Source: an uncultured Roseburia sp. (lineage in GTDB: Bacteria; Bacillota; Clostridia; Lachnospirales; Lachnospiraceae). Taken from it: 64,000 nt of DNA. This document shows positions 42,013 to 50,495 of the stretch, in pieces. Position 1 is the first letter of the stretch, and every line of letters begins with the position of its first letter. The translations under genes were made by a program, and so were the position numbers. Under the pieces are notes generated by a model. It saw only the letters and a list, made by a program, of their open reading frames with translations. It was not told the DNA's origin and did no database searches. The stretch is taken from contig CAJTOI010000017.1 in NCBI GenBank assembly GCA_910577925.1, positions 1-64,000 on the forward strand. Reading direction: 5' to 3'.

Positions 42013-43347
42013 ATGGAAGAGGCGCTGATTAAGCGGATTATGCCGAACAGTTTAGAGGCTGAGCAGTCCGTGGTCGGCTCGATGATTATGGATAAGGACG
42101 CCATTGTCACAGCCATGGAAATGCTGAACACGGAAGATTTTTATCATGTGCAGTACGGGATTATCTTTGACGCCATGATCGAACTCTACAACAAGAGTCT
42201 GCCGGTGGATCTGATCACCCTGCAGAATCGTCTGAAGGAAAAAGATGTGCCGCCCGAGGTTGCAAGCCTGGAATTTGTCCGGGATTTGCTGACGGCTGTT
42301 CCCACTTCTGCCAATATCAGATATTATGCGCAGATTGTAAAGGACCATGCCCTGCGCCGGAAGATTATCAAGCTGAACGAGGAGCTTGAGAACGAGTGCT
42401 ATCTCGGCCGGGAGAGTGTCGATACCGTTATGGATATCATGGAGAAAAAGGTCTTCGACACGATATCCGCCCGCGGCGGCGGCAATGATTATGTGCCGAT
42501 CCGCAAGGTCGTGATGAACGCACTCGAGAAAATCGAAAATGCTGCAAAAGCCTCCGGAACGGTTACGGGGATTCCGACAGGTTTTATTGATCTGGATTAC
42601 CGCACGGCAGGACTTCAGCCGTCGGACTTGATTCTCATAGCGGCCCGTCCGTCCATGGGAAAGACGGCGTTTGTATTGAATATTGCGCAGTATGTGGCAT
42701 TCCACGAAAATATGTGCACGGCTATTTTTTCTCTTGAGATGTCAAAAGAACAGCTCGTAAACCGTCTGTTTTCACTGGAATCGCGTGTGGATGCGCAGGC
42801 GCTGCGCACCGGTAATCTCTCCGATACGGACTGGGAAAAGCTTATCGAAGGCGCCGGCACAATCGGCAATTCGGAGCTGATTATCGATGATACGCCGGGT
42901 ATTTCGATTGCGGAGATGCGCAGCAAGTGCCGGAAATACAAGCTTGAGCATGACTTAAAGCTGATTATTATCGATTACCTGCAGCTGATGTCCGGTTCCG
43001 GAAAGTCCTCGGATTCCCGCCAGCAGGAGATCGCCGACATCTCGCGTTCCCTAAAAGCGCTGGCGAGGGAACTGTCGGTGCCGGTGATTGCCCTCTCCCA
43101 GCTTTCACGGGCCGTGGAGCAGCGGCCGGATCACCGTCCGATGCTGTCGGATCTGCGTGAATCGGGGGCGATCGAGCAGGATGCGGACGTGGTGATGTTT
43201 ATTTACCGTGACGACTATTACAATCACGATTCGGAGATGAAGGGAATATCCGAAATCATTATCGCAAAGCAGAGAAACGGTCCGATCGGTACGGTGAACC
43301 TGGTATGGCTGCCGCAGTATACGAAATTTGCAAATATGGAAAAATAA
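42013..43347 (+). CDS. dnaB: Replicative DNA helicase
   Basis: Hexameric helicase that unwinds DNA at the fork. The 444 residues have an N-terminal domain (PNSLEAEQSVVGSMIMDKDAI) that binds primase, and a RecA-like C-terminal domain with Walker A AARPSMGKTAF (about 209), FSLEMSKEQLVNRL, Walker B LIIIDYLQLMSG and SQLSRAVEQR. No intein is present. Confidence 0.97.
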   Translation: MEEALIKRIMPNSLEAEQSVVGSMIMDKDAIVTAMEMLNTEDFYHVQYGIIFDAMIELYNKSLPVDLITLQNRLKEKDVPPEVASLEFVRDLLTAVPTSANIRYYAQIVKDHALRRKIIKLNEELENECYLGRESVDTVMDIMEKKVFDTISARGGGNDYVPIRKVVMNALEKIENAAKASGTVTGIPTGFIDLDYRTAGLQPSDLILIAARPSMGKTAFVLNIAQYVAFHENMCTAIFSLEMSKEQLVNRLFSLESRVDAQALRTGNLSDTDWEKLIEGAGTIGNSELIIDDTPGISIAEMRSKCRKYKLEHDLKLIIIDYLQLMSGSGKSSDSRQQEIADISRSLKALARELSVPVIALSQLSRAVEQRPDHRPMLSDLRESGAIEQDADVVMFIYRDDYYNHDSEMKGISEIIIAKQRNGPIGTVNLVWLPQYTKFANMEK

Positions 43348-43368
43348 AAACGGGATTATCACTTTCGA

Positions 43369-43396
43369 TTGACGGGGGCATATATGCCCCCGTCAA
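43369..43396. repeat. Perfect 28-bp palindrome after dnaB
   Basis: TTGACGGGGGCATA is followed directly by its reverse complement. There is no T-run, so it is not a textbook terminator. It could be a protein-binding site or a transcript-end stabiliser. Confidence 0.75.
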
Positions 43397-43438
43397 TTAA
43401 AGGTACGGATTCTGTCGCAATAAGACGAGCGAAATCTG

Positions 43439-43467
43439 TTGTAGTGGCGACATCGGTTGCTTATAAT
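43439..43467 (+). promoter_or_regulatory. Promoter of the MerR-like gene
   Basis: TTGTAG at 43439-43444, 17 bases, TATAAT at 43462-43467. Confidence 0.7.
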
Positions 43468-43497
43468 AGTAGGTAAGCATAGAAAGGAGAATCCCGA

Positions 43498-44172
43498 ATG
43501 GAAAAAGTACGTTACATGATTTCGGATGCGGCAAATATTGTCAACGTGGAATCACATGTGTTGCGTTACTGGGAAGAGGAATTGGCGCTCGACATTCCTC
43601 GCAACGAGATGGGGCACCGATACTATACGAAAGAAAATATCGAAGAATTTCAGAAAATAAAAGACCTGAAAGAAAAAGGGTATCAGCTGAAGGCAATCCG
43701 CATGATTGTACATAACGGGGATCTGGTTGCAAGCACGGTGGAAAAAACCGCGGATGCGGTTGTCGCCGTGGAACCGAAAGTCCAGCCGCAGGAAGGAACG
43801 GTTGTGGCGGCGCCGAAGATACAGCCGCCCGGGAATATCCCGAAAGCGGAATCACCGCAGAGCATCCTTGATAATACCGATAAAATGGCGCAGTTTACCG
43901 AGCTGATGACGCAGATTGTGGGACAGGCTCTTGCCGCAAACAATCATGAGCTCAGCAAAAATATCGGCGAGGAAGTCGGCGAGCAGGTGATAAAGGAAAT
44001 GAATTATCTCATGCGGGAACGTGAGGAGGCGGAGGAAGAGCGTTTTCGAAAGCTTGACGACGCGCTTCGGGAAAGTCTGCGGCATAAAGGCGGGAAAAAG
44101 GCAAAAGAGAAGCGCGCGGATGAAAAAGAACAGAAGCTTTATCCCTGGAGAAAGAAAAAGGTAACCGAGTAG
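43498..44172 (+). CDS. MerR-type HTH protein with long coiled C-terminus
   Basis: The 224 residues start with a MerR-type DNA-binding domain (about 1-75: YMISDAANIVNVESHVLRYWEEELALDIPRNEMGHRYYTKENI). A Pro-rich linker (about 90-120) and a charged helical tail (REREEAEEERFRKLDDALRESL) ending in a Lys-rich stretch follow. There is no effector-binding domain. This layout resembles RacA-like or plasmid-partition-associated proteins more than metal- or drug-sensing MerR regulators. GAAAGGAGA precedes the ATG. Confidence 0.8.
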   Translation: MEKVRYMISDAANIVNVESHVLRYWEEELALDIPRNEMGHRYYTKENIEEFQKIKDLKEKGYQLKAIRMIVHNGDLVASTVEKTADAVVAVEPKVQPQEGTVVAAPKIQPPGNIPKAESPQSILDNTDKMAQFTELMTQIVGQALAANNHELSKNIGEEVGEQVIKEMNYLMREREEAEEERFRKLDDALRESLRHKGGKKAKEKRADEKEQKLYPWRKKKVTE

Positions 44173-44180
44173 ATGCATAA

Positions 44181-44211
44181 AAAAATAAGAGGCTGTCGGC
44201 CTCTTATTTTT
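44181..44211. terminator. Bidirectional terminator between the MerR-like gene and ferredoxin
   Basis: A 13-bp stem, AAAAATAAGAGGC with its complement, loop TGTCG. Confidence 0.88.
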
Positions 44212-44218
44212 ATGCGGA

Positions 44219-44389
44219 TTATTCCTCGCTGATAGCGCCTGTAGGACAAGTACCTGCACATGAACCGCAGCTTACGCATGTGCCTGCATCAATCTGGAAC
44301 TGGCTGTCTCCCTGAGAGATAGCGCCTACCGGACAAGCCGGCTCACATGTACCGCAGCTTACACAAGAATCAGAAATAACGTATGCCAT
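44219..44389 (-). CDS. 2[4Fe-4S] ferredoxin
   Basis: A 56-residue clostridial-type electron carrier with two CxxCxxCxxxCP clusters: CVSCGTCEPACPVGAI and CVSCGSCAGTCPTGAI. AAGGAGGGG precedes the ATG at 44389; a longer frame to 44422 is rejected. It works with pyruvate:ferredoxin oxidoreductase and similar anaerobic enzymes. Confidence 0.96.
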   Translation of the reverse strand: MAYVISDSCVSCGTCEPACPVGAISQGDSQFQIDAGTCVSCGSCAGTCPTGAISEE

Positions 44390-44461
44390 TTTAAATCCCC
44401 TCCTTAAAAAAATGATCATCATACGATTACCGCAAAGATAATCTTGAGGTTATTTTAATAC

Positions 44462-44500
44462 AAAACACGGCAGTTTACAAGAAGTAAACTGCCGTGTTTT
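44462..44500 (-). terminator. Terminator after galM
   Basis: A 17-bp perfect stem (44462-44478 with 44484-44500), loop AAGAA, A/T ends. Confidence 0.88.
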
Positions 44501-44512
44501 TAATTTTAGACA

Positions 44513-45550
44513 TTAAAAGGTTGAGAAATGGTATAAAGTCTTGGAACGGAAATTATCACCCTGCCGCAAAACAATGTCCGGAAAGTTTTTGTGATTAACG
44601 GAATCCGGAAAATGCTGAGTCTCGAGACAGACACTGGTGCGCGGAGCATAGCATACACCGTCTTTCCCCGGTGTGCAGGCCGCGCACGGGGGGACATAGA
44701 GCTGTAAACCCGGCTGGTCCGTAAAGCAGGTCATGCGGATGCCGCTTTCCCGTGACTGGAGTGCCGCGGCTTCCCGGAACCCGGTTCCCTGAATGACAAA
44801 ATTATGGTCGTAGGTTCCGAAACGTTGATACTGTTCGTGCTCCGTGTTTACGGGCTTTCCGAGGGGGCGCATTTTGCGGAAATCAAAGGGAGTGCCCTCG
44901 ACGGAGAGCAGCTTCCCGGTCGGCGCCTGCGTATCGTCCAGCTCCGTAAATTCATCTGCGGCCAAAAAAAGTTCATGGGAGAGAACGTCGCCGTTTCCCT
45001 GTCCGCTCAGGTTAAAGTAGCTGTGGTTTGTGACATTCAAAATGGTATCCCGGTCGCTGAACGCCTCGTACAGGATGGAAAGCTCATTGTCTTCCGACCA
45101 GCCGTAAGTGACGGTGAGCGTCAGATTGCCGGGGTAGCCCTCCTCCCCGTCGGCGGAGTGCATGGACAGGATAAGCCTGTCGCCGGAAATCTCTGCGTCC
45201 CACACCTTAGAGGCATAACCGATCCTGCCGCCGTGAAGATGATTGGTACCGTTGTTTGTGGCAAGCCGGTAGTCCGTGCCGTTTAAAGAAAAACGGCCGT
45301 CCTTGATACGGTTTGCGACGCGGCCTACGACGGCGCCGAAGCTGGCGGTGTCTGCCTCGTAATCCGCGAGCGAGTCAAAGCCGAGACATACGTCCGTAAG
45401 AATACCGTCCCGGTTCGGGACAAGAATCCGGACGACGCGGCAGCCGTAATTGAGAATATCCACGTATGCGCCGCTCGTATTTTCGAGATGATATATAAAA
45501 ACAGTTTCTCCGGTTTGCGTGACACCGTAATCATATTTTGTAATTTTCAT
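44513..45550 (-). CDS. galM: Aldose 1-epimerase (mutarotase)
   Basis: Interconverts alpha and beta anomers of hexoses, mainly galactose. The 345 residues contain VVGRVANRI, TNNGTNHLHGG with an active-site His, NVTNHSYFNLSGQGNGDVLSHEL with the second His, TYDHNFVI and CLETQHFPDSVNH, where the catalytic Glu lies. AAAGGAG precedes the ATG. It is a lone gene with no galactose operon nearby. Confidence 0.95.
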   Translation of the reverse strand: MKITKYDYGVTQTGETVFIYHLENTSGAYVDILNYGCRVVRILVPNRDGILTDVCLGFDSLADYEADTASFGAVVGRVANRIKDGRFSLNGTDYRLATNNGTNHLHGGRIGYASKVWDAEISGDRLILSMHSADGEEGYPGNLTLTVTYGWSEDNELSILYEAFSDRDTILNVTNHSYFNLSGQGNGDVLSHELFLAADEFTELDDTQAPTGKLLSVEGTPFDFRKMRPLGKPVNTEHEQYQRFGTYDHNFVIQGTGFREAAALQSRESGIRMTCFTDQPGLQLYVPPCAACTPGKDGVCYAPRTSVCLETQHFPDSVNHKNFPDIVLRQGDNFRSKTLYHFSTF

Positions 45551-45849
45551 GGAAAACTCCTTTCATTAAGGTTTTATTATGCCATATTTGCAAAAACATG
45601 GCAAGTATGTTGCCTATTTTCAGGAAATATGCGATAATGTACAGTAAGCATTGAGCAGTGCCGGGGGATGCGGACGAAACGTGTTGTGCTTGCACAGGGC
45701 ACGTTTCGGCTGTATCGACCGATAGGGCGAAAGCCCGTGAGCGAGACGAAGCGAAGCGCAGGCGAGCGCGCACTGCGAAACACGCAGAATGCAGCCTTGG
45801 AGGCGAAAGCCCGTGAGCGAAATGCGCTGCGAAAAGAGAGTGATACAAA
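45551..45849. repeat. Gap with short direct repeats of GGCGAAAGCCCGTGAGCGA
   Basis: No gene is supported in this 300-base gap. The 19-base word occurs at 45726-45744 and 45802-45820 (76-base period) within a GC-rich stretch full of GCGA and GCAG words. Its GGCGAAAGCC part is a small hairpin. All six frames give only low-complexity peptides. It looks like an intergenic repeat element. Confidence 0.6.
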
Positions 45850-46902
45850 ATGCACACAAAAGTTGTAAAAATTGATTCTGCGGATATAGATAATAAAAGT
45901 ATGACCGAAGCGGCGGAACTTATCCGCGCCGGAGAGCTCGTGGCATTTCCGACCGAAACGGTCTATGGTCTGGGGGCGGATGCATTGAATCCCGAGGCGT
46001 CCCGCAGAATATACGCAGCGAAGGGACGGCCGTCCGATAACCCGCTGATTGTGCACATTGCAAAATTTCAGGATCTGGAGAGAATTGCGGAGGAGGTGCC
46101 GCGGCAGGCGAAGCTTTTGGCCGAAGCTTTCTGGCCGGGGCCCCTTACCGTGATTGTCCGGAAGAATGACCGTGTTCCCCGTGAGACGACAGGCGGAATG
46201 GAGACAGTCGCGGTCCGTATGCCGAACCATCCGGTGGCACTCGGGCTGATTGAGGCGAGCGGGTGCCTGATCGCGGCGCCCAGCGCCAATACATCGGGAA
46301 GGCCGAGTCCTACGGAGGCGGCGCATGTGGCGGCGGATATGGACGGGCGGATTCCGATGATACTGGACGGGGGAGCCGTGGGGATCGGAATCGAGTCCAC
46401 CATTATTGATTTGACCGAGGAGATACCGATGATACTTCGTCCAGGGTATATCACGGCGGAGATGCTTTCCGGGGTTTTAGGCGGAGAAGTTCGGCTGGAC
46501 CCGGGTATCATTGCGGCGGACTCGAAGACGAAGCCCAAGGCGCCGGGAATGAAATACAGACACTACGCGCCCCGGGCCGAACTGACTCTGGTTGAGGGGG
46601 CGCAGGAGGATGTCGTCGCAGAGATTAACCGGAGGGCAGCCGCGGCGCGGCTGGCAGGGCAGAAAGCCGGTGTGATCGCGACGGAGGAGACGAAGGGAAA
46701 ATACCGGGCCGATTATGTGGTCAGCATAGGTGCGAGAGATGATGAGGATGCCATAGCACGGCATCTTTACAGGATTCTGCGGGAGTTTGACGACATAAAT
46801 GCGGATGTCATTTATTCCGAGAGTTTCGCGGCATCGGGAGTCGGACAGGCCATCATGAATCGTCTGCTCAAGGCGGCCGGGCATCGGGTTCTTACGGTCT
46901 AG
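45850..46902 (+). CDS. sua5: L-threonylcarbamoyladenylate synthase (Sua5 type)
   Basis: Makes threonylcarbamoyl-AMP for tRNA t6A37. The 350 residues have the YrdC domain (VAFPTETVYGLGADALNP, AAKGRPSDNPLIVHI, SANTSGRPSPT, IESTIIDL) and a Sua5 C-terminal domain after the linker PKAPGMKYRHYAPRAEL. The order sua5, ywlE-like, upp, atp matches Bacillus ywlC-ywlE-upp-atp. Confidence 0.95.
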   Translation: MHTKVVKIDSADIDNKSMTEAAELIRAGELVAFPTETVYGLGADALNPEASRRIYAAKGRPSDNPLIVHIAKFQDLERIAEEVPRQAKLLAEAFWPGPLTVIVRKNDRVPRETTGGMETVAVRMPNHPVALGLIEASGCLIAAPSANTSGRPSPTEAAHVAADMDGRIPMILDGGAVGIGIESTIIDLTEEIPMILRPGYITAEMLSGVLGGEVRLDPGIIAADSKTKPKAPGMKYRHYAPRAELTLVEGAQEDVVAEINRRAAAARLAGQKAGVIATEETKGKYRADYVVSIGARDDEDAIARHLYRILREFDDINADVIYSESFAASGVGQAIMNRLLKAAGHRVLTV

Positions 46903-46915
46903 TGGAGAGAAAAGA

Positions 46916-47383
46916 ATGAAAGAATATAACAAAATCGTGTTTGTTGCGGAAAGCGGCAGCTGCAGGGCGCCGATGGCAGCAGGCATACTCGGGGAATGCA
47001 TATTAAAGCATCCGGTGGAAGTCGCGGCGAGAGGGCTTGTCGTACTGTTTCCCGAACCGCTGAATCAGAAAGCCGAGGCGGTTATGATCAGCAACGGCAT
47101 CAATATGGAAGGCTACATGTCCACACAGCTTTCGGAGGAGGATTTTGCCGACGATGCGCTGATTCTTGTGATGGAGGCGGTCCAGGCAGAGAAGATTTTT
47201 GAAAAATTTGAAAAGGCCAAGCCGGAAAACGTTCATGTGCTGACGGAGCTGGTCGGCGATGAACTGGAAATTATCAATCCTTACGGCGGGACGCTGCAGG
47301 TGTACGGGCTGTGTTATGAGACGTTGCGCAAGACGGTTCTGAAACTGGTAAATTTATTGAATGAAGGAGGCAGATATGTCTAA
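46916..47383 (+). CDS. YwlE-like low-molecular-weight phosphatase homologue lacking the catalytic Cys
   Basis: The 155 residues follow the fold of LMW phosphatases such as the Bacillus protein-arginine phosphatase YwlE, in the same genomic place. The P-loop CX5R should read CTGNTCRS but reads AESGSCRA. Position 11 is Ala instead of the nucleophilic Cys, while Cys16 and Arg17 remain. The general acid Asp of the DPFG motif is Asn121 (INPYGG). Both residues needed for catalysis are therefore missing, so it is probably a pseudophosphatase that binds phosphorylated residues or acts as a scaffold. The frame is intact and coupled to upp (overlap of 8 bases), so it is not decayed. Confidence 0.85.
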   Translation: MKEYNKIVFVAESGSCRAPMAAGILGECILKHPVEVAARGLVVLFPEPLNQKAEAVMISNGINMEGYMSTQLSEEDFADDALILVMEAVQAEKIFEKFEKAKPENVHVLTELVGDELEIINPYGGTLQVYGLCYETLRKTVLKLVNLLNEGGRYV

Positions 47384-48005
47384 GATAGTAGTAATGGATC
47401 ACCCGCTGATTCAGCATAAGATCGGTATTATCCGCAGAGAAGAGACGGGTTCCAAGGATTTCCGCACACTGGTGAGTGAGATCGCGATGCTGATGTGCTA
47501 CGAGGCGACCAGGGATTTAAGGCTTTCCGACGTGGAGATCGACACGCCCATCTGCAGGACGACGGTAAAGGAATTAAAGGGCAAAAAGCTTGCCGTCGTT
47601 CCGATTCTGCGTGCGGGACTCGGGATGGTAGACGGTATGCTCAGCATGATTCCCGCGGCGAAGGTGGGGCATATCGGATTATACCGGGACCCGGAGACGT
47701 TAGAGCCGGTAGAGTATTACTGTAAGCTGCCGGAGGACTGTGCAAACCGCGAGGTGTTTGTGGTAGATCCGATGCTCGCTACCGGAGGATCTTCCGTGGC
47801 GGCAATCCAGATGCTCAAGGACAAAGGAGTCAAAAGCATCCGTCTGATGTGCATCATTGCGGCTCCGGAGGGCGTAAAGAGGATGCAGGAGTCACATCCG
47901 GATGTGGACATCTATATCGGGGCGCTGGACGATCATCTTAATGAACACGGATATATCGTTCCCGGTTTGGGCGATGCGGGAGACCGTATTTTCGGAACAA
48001 AATAG
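47376..48005 (+). CDS. upp: Uracil phosphoribosyltransferase
   Basis: Salvages uracil with PRPP to UMP. The 209 residues begin MSKIVVMDHPLIQHKIGIIRREETGSKDFR, with VPILRAGLGMVDGM, the PRPP loop VVDPMLATGGSS and the C-terminal YIVPGLGDAGDRIFGT. AAGGAGG precedes the ATG at 47376, inside the end of the previous gene. Confidence 0.97.
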   Translation: MSKIVVMDHPLIQHKIGIIRREETGSKDFRTLVSEIAMLMCYEATRDLRLSDVEIDTPICRTTVKELKGKKLAVVPILRAGLGMVDGMLSMIPAAKVGHIGLYRDPETLEPVEYYCKLPEDCANREVFVVDPMLATGGSSVAAIQMLKDKGVKSIRLMCIIAAPEGVKRMQESHPDVDIYIGALDDHLNEHGYIVPGLGDAGDRIFGTK

Positions 48006-48064
48006 CACGGACGGGGAATCGCAGGACTTTGCGCAGCTAAGGCAGCGCAGAAATGAGGTGGATT

Positions 48065-48550
48065 ATGAGCCGCAAGCGCGAGGACTACATTTCATGGGAC
48101 GAATATTTTATGGGAGTTGCAATTCTGTCCAGTATGCGTTCCAAGGACCCGAATACACAGGTGGGAGCCTGTATTGTCAGTGAGAATCACAAAATTTTAT
48201 CCATGGGCTACAACGGGTTCCCGACAGGCTGTTCGGATGACGAATTTCCGTGGGCGAGAGAAGGAGACCCGCTGGAGAGCAAATATTTTTATACGACGCA
48301 CAGCGAACTGAATGCCATTTTAAATTACCGCGGCGGCAGCCTGGAAGGGGCGACGATATACGTGACGCTGTTTCCCTGCAATGAATGTGCAAAGGCGATT
48401 ATCCAGGCGGGCATCAAACGGCTGGTGTATGACAGCGATAAATATGACGGCATGCCGGCAGTCATTGCCTCGAAGCACATGTTAAAGACCGCAGGAGTCG
48501 AGATGGCGCAGTATCGACACACGGGGCGGGAGATTTGTTTCACTCTGTAA
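48065..48550 (+). CDS. Deoxycytidylate deaminase (ComEB-like)
   Basis: Zinc enzyme converting dCMP to dUMP. The 161 residues have the cytidine-deaminase motif as HSELNAIL (His-Ser-Glu in place of His-Ala-Glu) and PCNECAKAII for the two Cys ligands. SSMRSKDPNTQVGACIV and GYNGFPTG are typical of dCMP deaminases. It follows upp, completing a pyrimidine salvage pair. Confidence 0.93.
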   Translation: MSRKREDYISWDEYFMGVAILSSMRSKDPNTQVGACIVSENHKILSMGYNGFPTGCSDDEFPWAREGDPLESKYFYTTHSELNAILNYRGGSLEGATIYVTLFPCNECAKAIIQAGIKRLVYDSDKYDGMPAVIASKHMLKTAGVEMAQYRHTGREICFTL

Positions 48551-48559
48551 AAAGTTTCG

Positions 48560-48587
48560 TGGACAAAAGCGGGAAAAATGGTATAAT
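48560..48587 (+). promoter_or_regulatory. Promoter of the ATP synthase operon
   Basis: TGGACA at 48560-48565, 16 bases, extended -10 TGG-TATAAT at 48582-48587. Confidence 0.75.
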
Positions 48588-48626
48588 AAGCCCATGGCTG
48601 GTTGATAACCGAATCGGAGGACGGCT

Positions 48627-48878
48627 ATGGAAAAGAATCGCAGGGTTTTTCACGCGCTGACCCTCATTTTACAGTTTAGTCTGAATATGATAGTGCCGAT
48701 TCTGATGTGCACGATGTTCGGTGTGTGGCTGGGAAAGCGCTATGACATTCCCATTATCACGGTGCCTCTGTTTGTCGTGGGGGCGCTGGCAGGATTTACG
48801 AACATTTTCAAAATGGCAAAGAAACTATACGGACAGGACGGTGAATCGGACAGAAATCATGCTGAGAAGATTAAATGA
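48627..48878 (+). CDS. AtpZ/AtpI-like small membrane protein
   Basis: An 83-residue protein with two membrane helices (MIVPILMCTMFGVWLG and ITVPLFVVGALAGFTNIFKMAKK), typical of the AtpZ family at the head of ATP synthase operons. AtpZ and AtpI homologues are linked to Mg or Ca transport or to c-ring assembly. It overlaps the next gene by 20 bases. Confidence 0.85.
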   Translation: MEKNRRVFHALTLILQFSLNMIVPILMCTMFGVWLGKRYDIPIITVPLFVVGALAGFTNIFKMAKKLYGQDGESDRNHAEKIK

Positions 48879-49293
48879 TGCACTACCGGGGCTGGTTTTA
48901 GGGATTTTTATATACGGAGCCGCAGCAGAGCTTATCGGGGTCTGGTTTGCCGCCGACAAGCTGCGCTTCACCAGCGGTCTTGTCATCGGCATTGTACTCG
49001 CGGCGGGAATGGCAATCAATATTGCCGTGGTACTGCAGGATGCGGTGGACATATACGGCGAGAGCAGGGCCAGGACAAAGATTATCGCCAAATCGCTGAT
49101 GCGGTATGCCGTGGTGGTAGTTGTATTTTTTGTTATGATGAAATTTAACCTCGGAAATCTGATTTCCGCTTTTATCGGTGTTTTAGGCTTAAAGGTATCC
49201 GCGTATCTGCAGCCTTTTGCACATAGATTTATTTCAAAACTGAACGAAAGAGGTGATGTGTCTTCGGACAGTGGTAGTAATGAATCTATATAA
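48859..49293 (+). CDS. atpI: ATP synthase subunit I-like protein
   Basis: A 144-residue protein with four membrane helices, in the place of AtpI, the c-ring assembly helper. It begins MLRRLNDALPGLVLGIFIYGAAAEL. The ATG at 48859 lies inside the previous gene with only a weak ribosome site, so coupling is likely. Primary sequence similarity to AtpI is low, as is usual for the family. Confidence 0.75.
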   Translation: MLRRLNDALPGLVLGIFIYGAAAELIGVWFAADKLRFTSGLVIGIVLAAGMAINIAVVLQDAVDIYGESRARTKIIAKSLMRYAVVVVVFFVMMKFNLGNLISAFIGVLGLKVSAYLQPFAHRFISKLNERGDVSSDSGSNESI

Positions 49294-49305
49294 GGAGGTG
49301 AAATT

Positions 49306-50043
49306 GTGAACAACGCAATTTTGATGACGTCCGGTGCAGACAACATTGACTTTATGATTCATGGGATTTTTTCTTATGAATTTTTCGGTCATGAAGTCTG
49401 GATCACGACGTCACATGTCTGCATACTCATCGTAATGCTGCTGCTGGCAGGATTTTCCGTCGCGGCAAACCGCAGGATGAAGCGTGCAACAGAAGTGCCG
49501 GAAGGCTTCCAGAATGTTCTTGAGCTCATCGTCGAAAAGCTGGACGGGGTAGTGTACGGAACGATGGGAAAAGTGGCCGCGCCGAAGTTTGTGAACTACA
49601 TCAGCACAATCTTTGTATTTATTCTTATGAGTAATATTTCCGGCCTGTTTGGTTTGAGACCGCCAACCGCCGATTACGGCACGACATTAGCATTAGGTCT
49701 TATCACGTTCTTCCTTATCCACATCACGCAGTTTAAGAATCTGCCGCTGAAACAGATATGGACGGACATGTGTTCGCCGCTGCCGCCGTGGCTGCCGCTC
49801 TGGCTGCCGATTAACTTAATCAGCGAGATAGCGGTTCCGATTTCCCTGTCGTTACGTTTGTTTGCGAACGTACTGTCGGGAACGGTAATGATGGCGCTTG
49901 TTTATGGTCTGCTGAGCAAGGTTGCGCTTGTCTGGCCTGCAGCGCTCCATGTGTATTTTGATTTGTTCTCGGGAGCAATTCAGACGTATGTATTCTGTAT
50001 GCTGACAATGACGTACATCAGTCAGAACTATGAGACAGAATAA
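49306..50043 (+). CDS. atpB: ATP synthase subunit a
   Basis: Fo stator subunit that forms the ion half-channels. The 245 residues start at a GTG with AAGGAGGTG before it. There are five to six membrane helices. The conserved Arg is in ISLSLRLFANVLSGTVMM, which faces the c-ring Glu. FSGAIQTYVFCMLTMTYI ends the protein. Confidence 0.96.
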   Translation: MNNAILMTSGADNIDFMIHGIFSYEFFGHEVWITTSHVCILIVMLLLAGFSVAANRRMKRATEVPEGFQNVLELIVEKLDGVVYGTMGKVAAPKFVNYISTIFVFILMSNISGLFGLRPPTADYGTTLALGLITFFLIHITQFKNLPLKQIWTDMCSPLPPWLPLWLPINLISEIAVPISLSLRLFANVLSGTVMMALVYGLLSKVALVWPAALHVYFDLFSGAIQTYVFCMLTMTYISQNYETE

Positions 50044-50182
50044 GGGCGGCGGACAATTATGCGCGCCGGAGTGCGCATCGGCCGTCGCGGCAGACGCTGC
50101 GTCCGCACAGCGGATGGGGCAGAGCCGTACAGCACAGTCAATGACCGCGGTGAGCGGCAAATTATTTTAGGAGGATTTTACT

Positions 50183-50437
50183 ATGAATATCACAGGACAC
50201 GATTTAATTATGGCATGCTCGGCAATCGGTGCAGGTTTGGCAGTTATCGCAGGTATCGGACCTGGTATCGGACAGGGTATCGCAGCAGGACACGGTGCGG
50301 CAGCAGTGGGAAGAAACCCGGGCGCAAAGGGAGATATCATGTCTACCATGTTACTTGGTCAGGCCGTTGCAGAGACGACCGGTCTCTATGGTCTGCTTAT
50401 CGCAATGCTCTTACTTTTCGTACAGCCGCTCGCGTAA
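50183..50437 (+). CDS. atpE: ATP synthase subunit c with Na+-binding residues
   Basis: The c-ring rotor subunit. The 84 residues form two helices. Helix 1 has IAGIGPGIGQGIAAGHG and helix 2 has LGQAVAETTGLYGLLIAMLL. Gln31, Val62, Glu64, Thr65, Thr66 and Tyr69 match the Na+ ligand set of the Ilyobacter c-ring (Gln32, Val63, Glu65, Ser66, Thr67, Tyr70), and the loop NPGAKGDI is also alike. This predicts Na+ rather than H+ coupling. Confidence 0.96.
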   Translation: MNITGHDLIMACSAIGAGLAVIAGIGPGIGQGIAAGHGAAAVGRNPGAKGDIMSTMLLGQAVAETTGLYGLLIAMLLLFVQPLA

Positions 50438-50495
50438 ATCGGGCCGGAATTTCGATTTCAAAGAATATGAAAAATAACGGAAAGGAGGCCAACCC

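Noticed and set aside
45577..46326. 249-codon minus-strand frame over sua5 and the repeat gap
   Set aside because: It is antisense to a well-supported gene and made of repeat translation.
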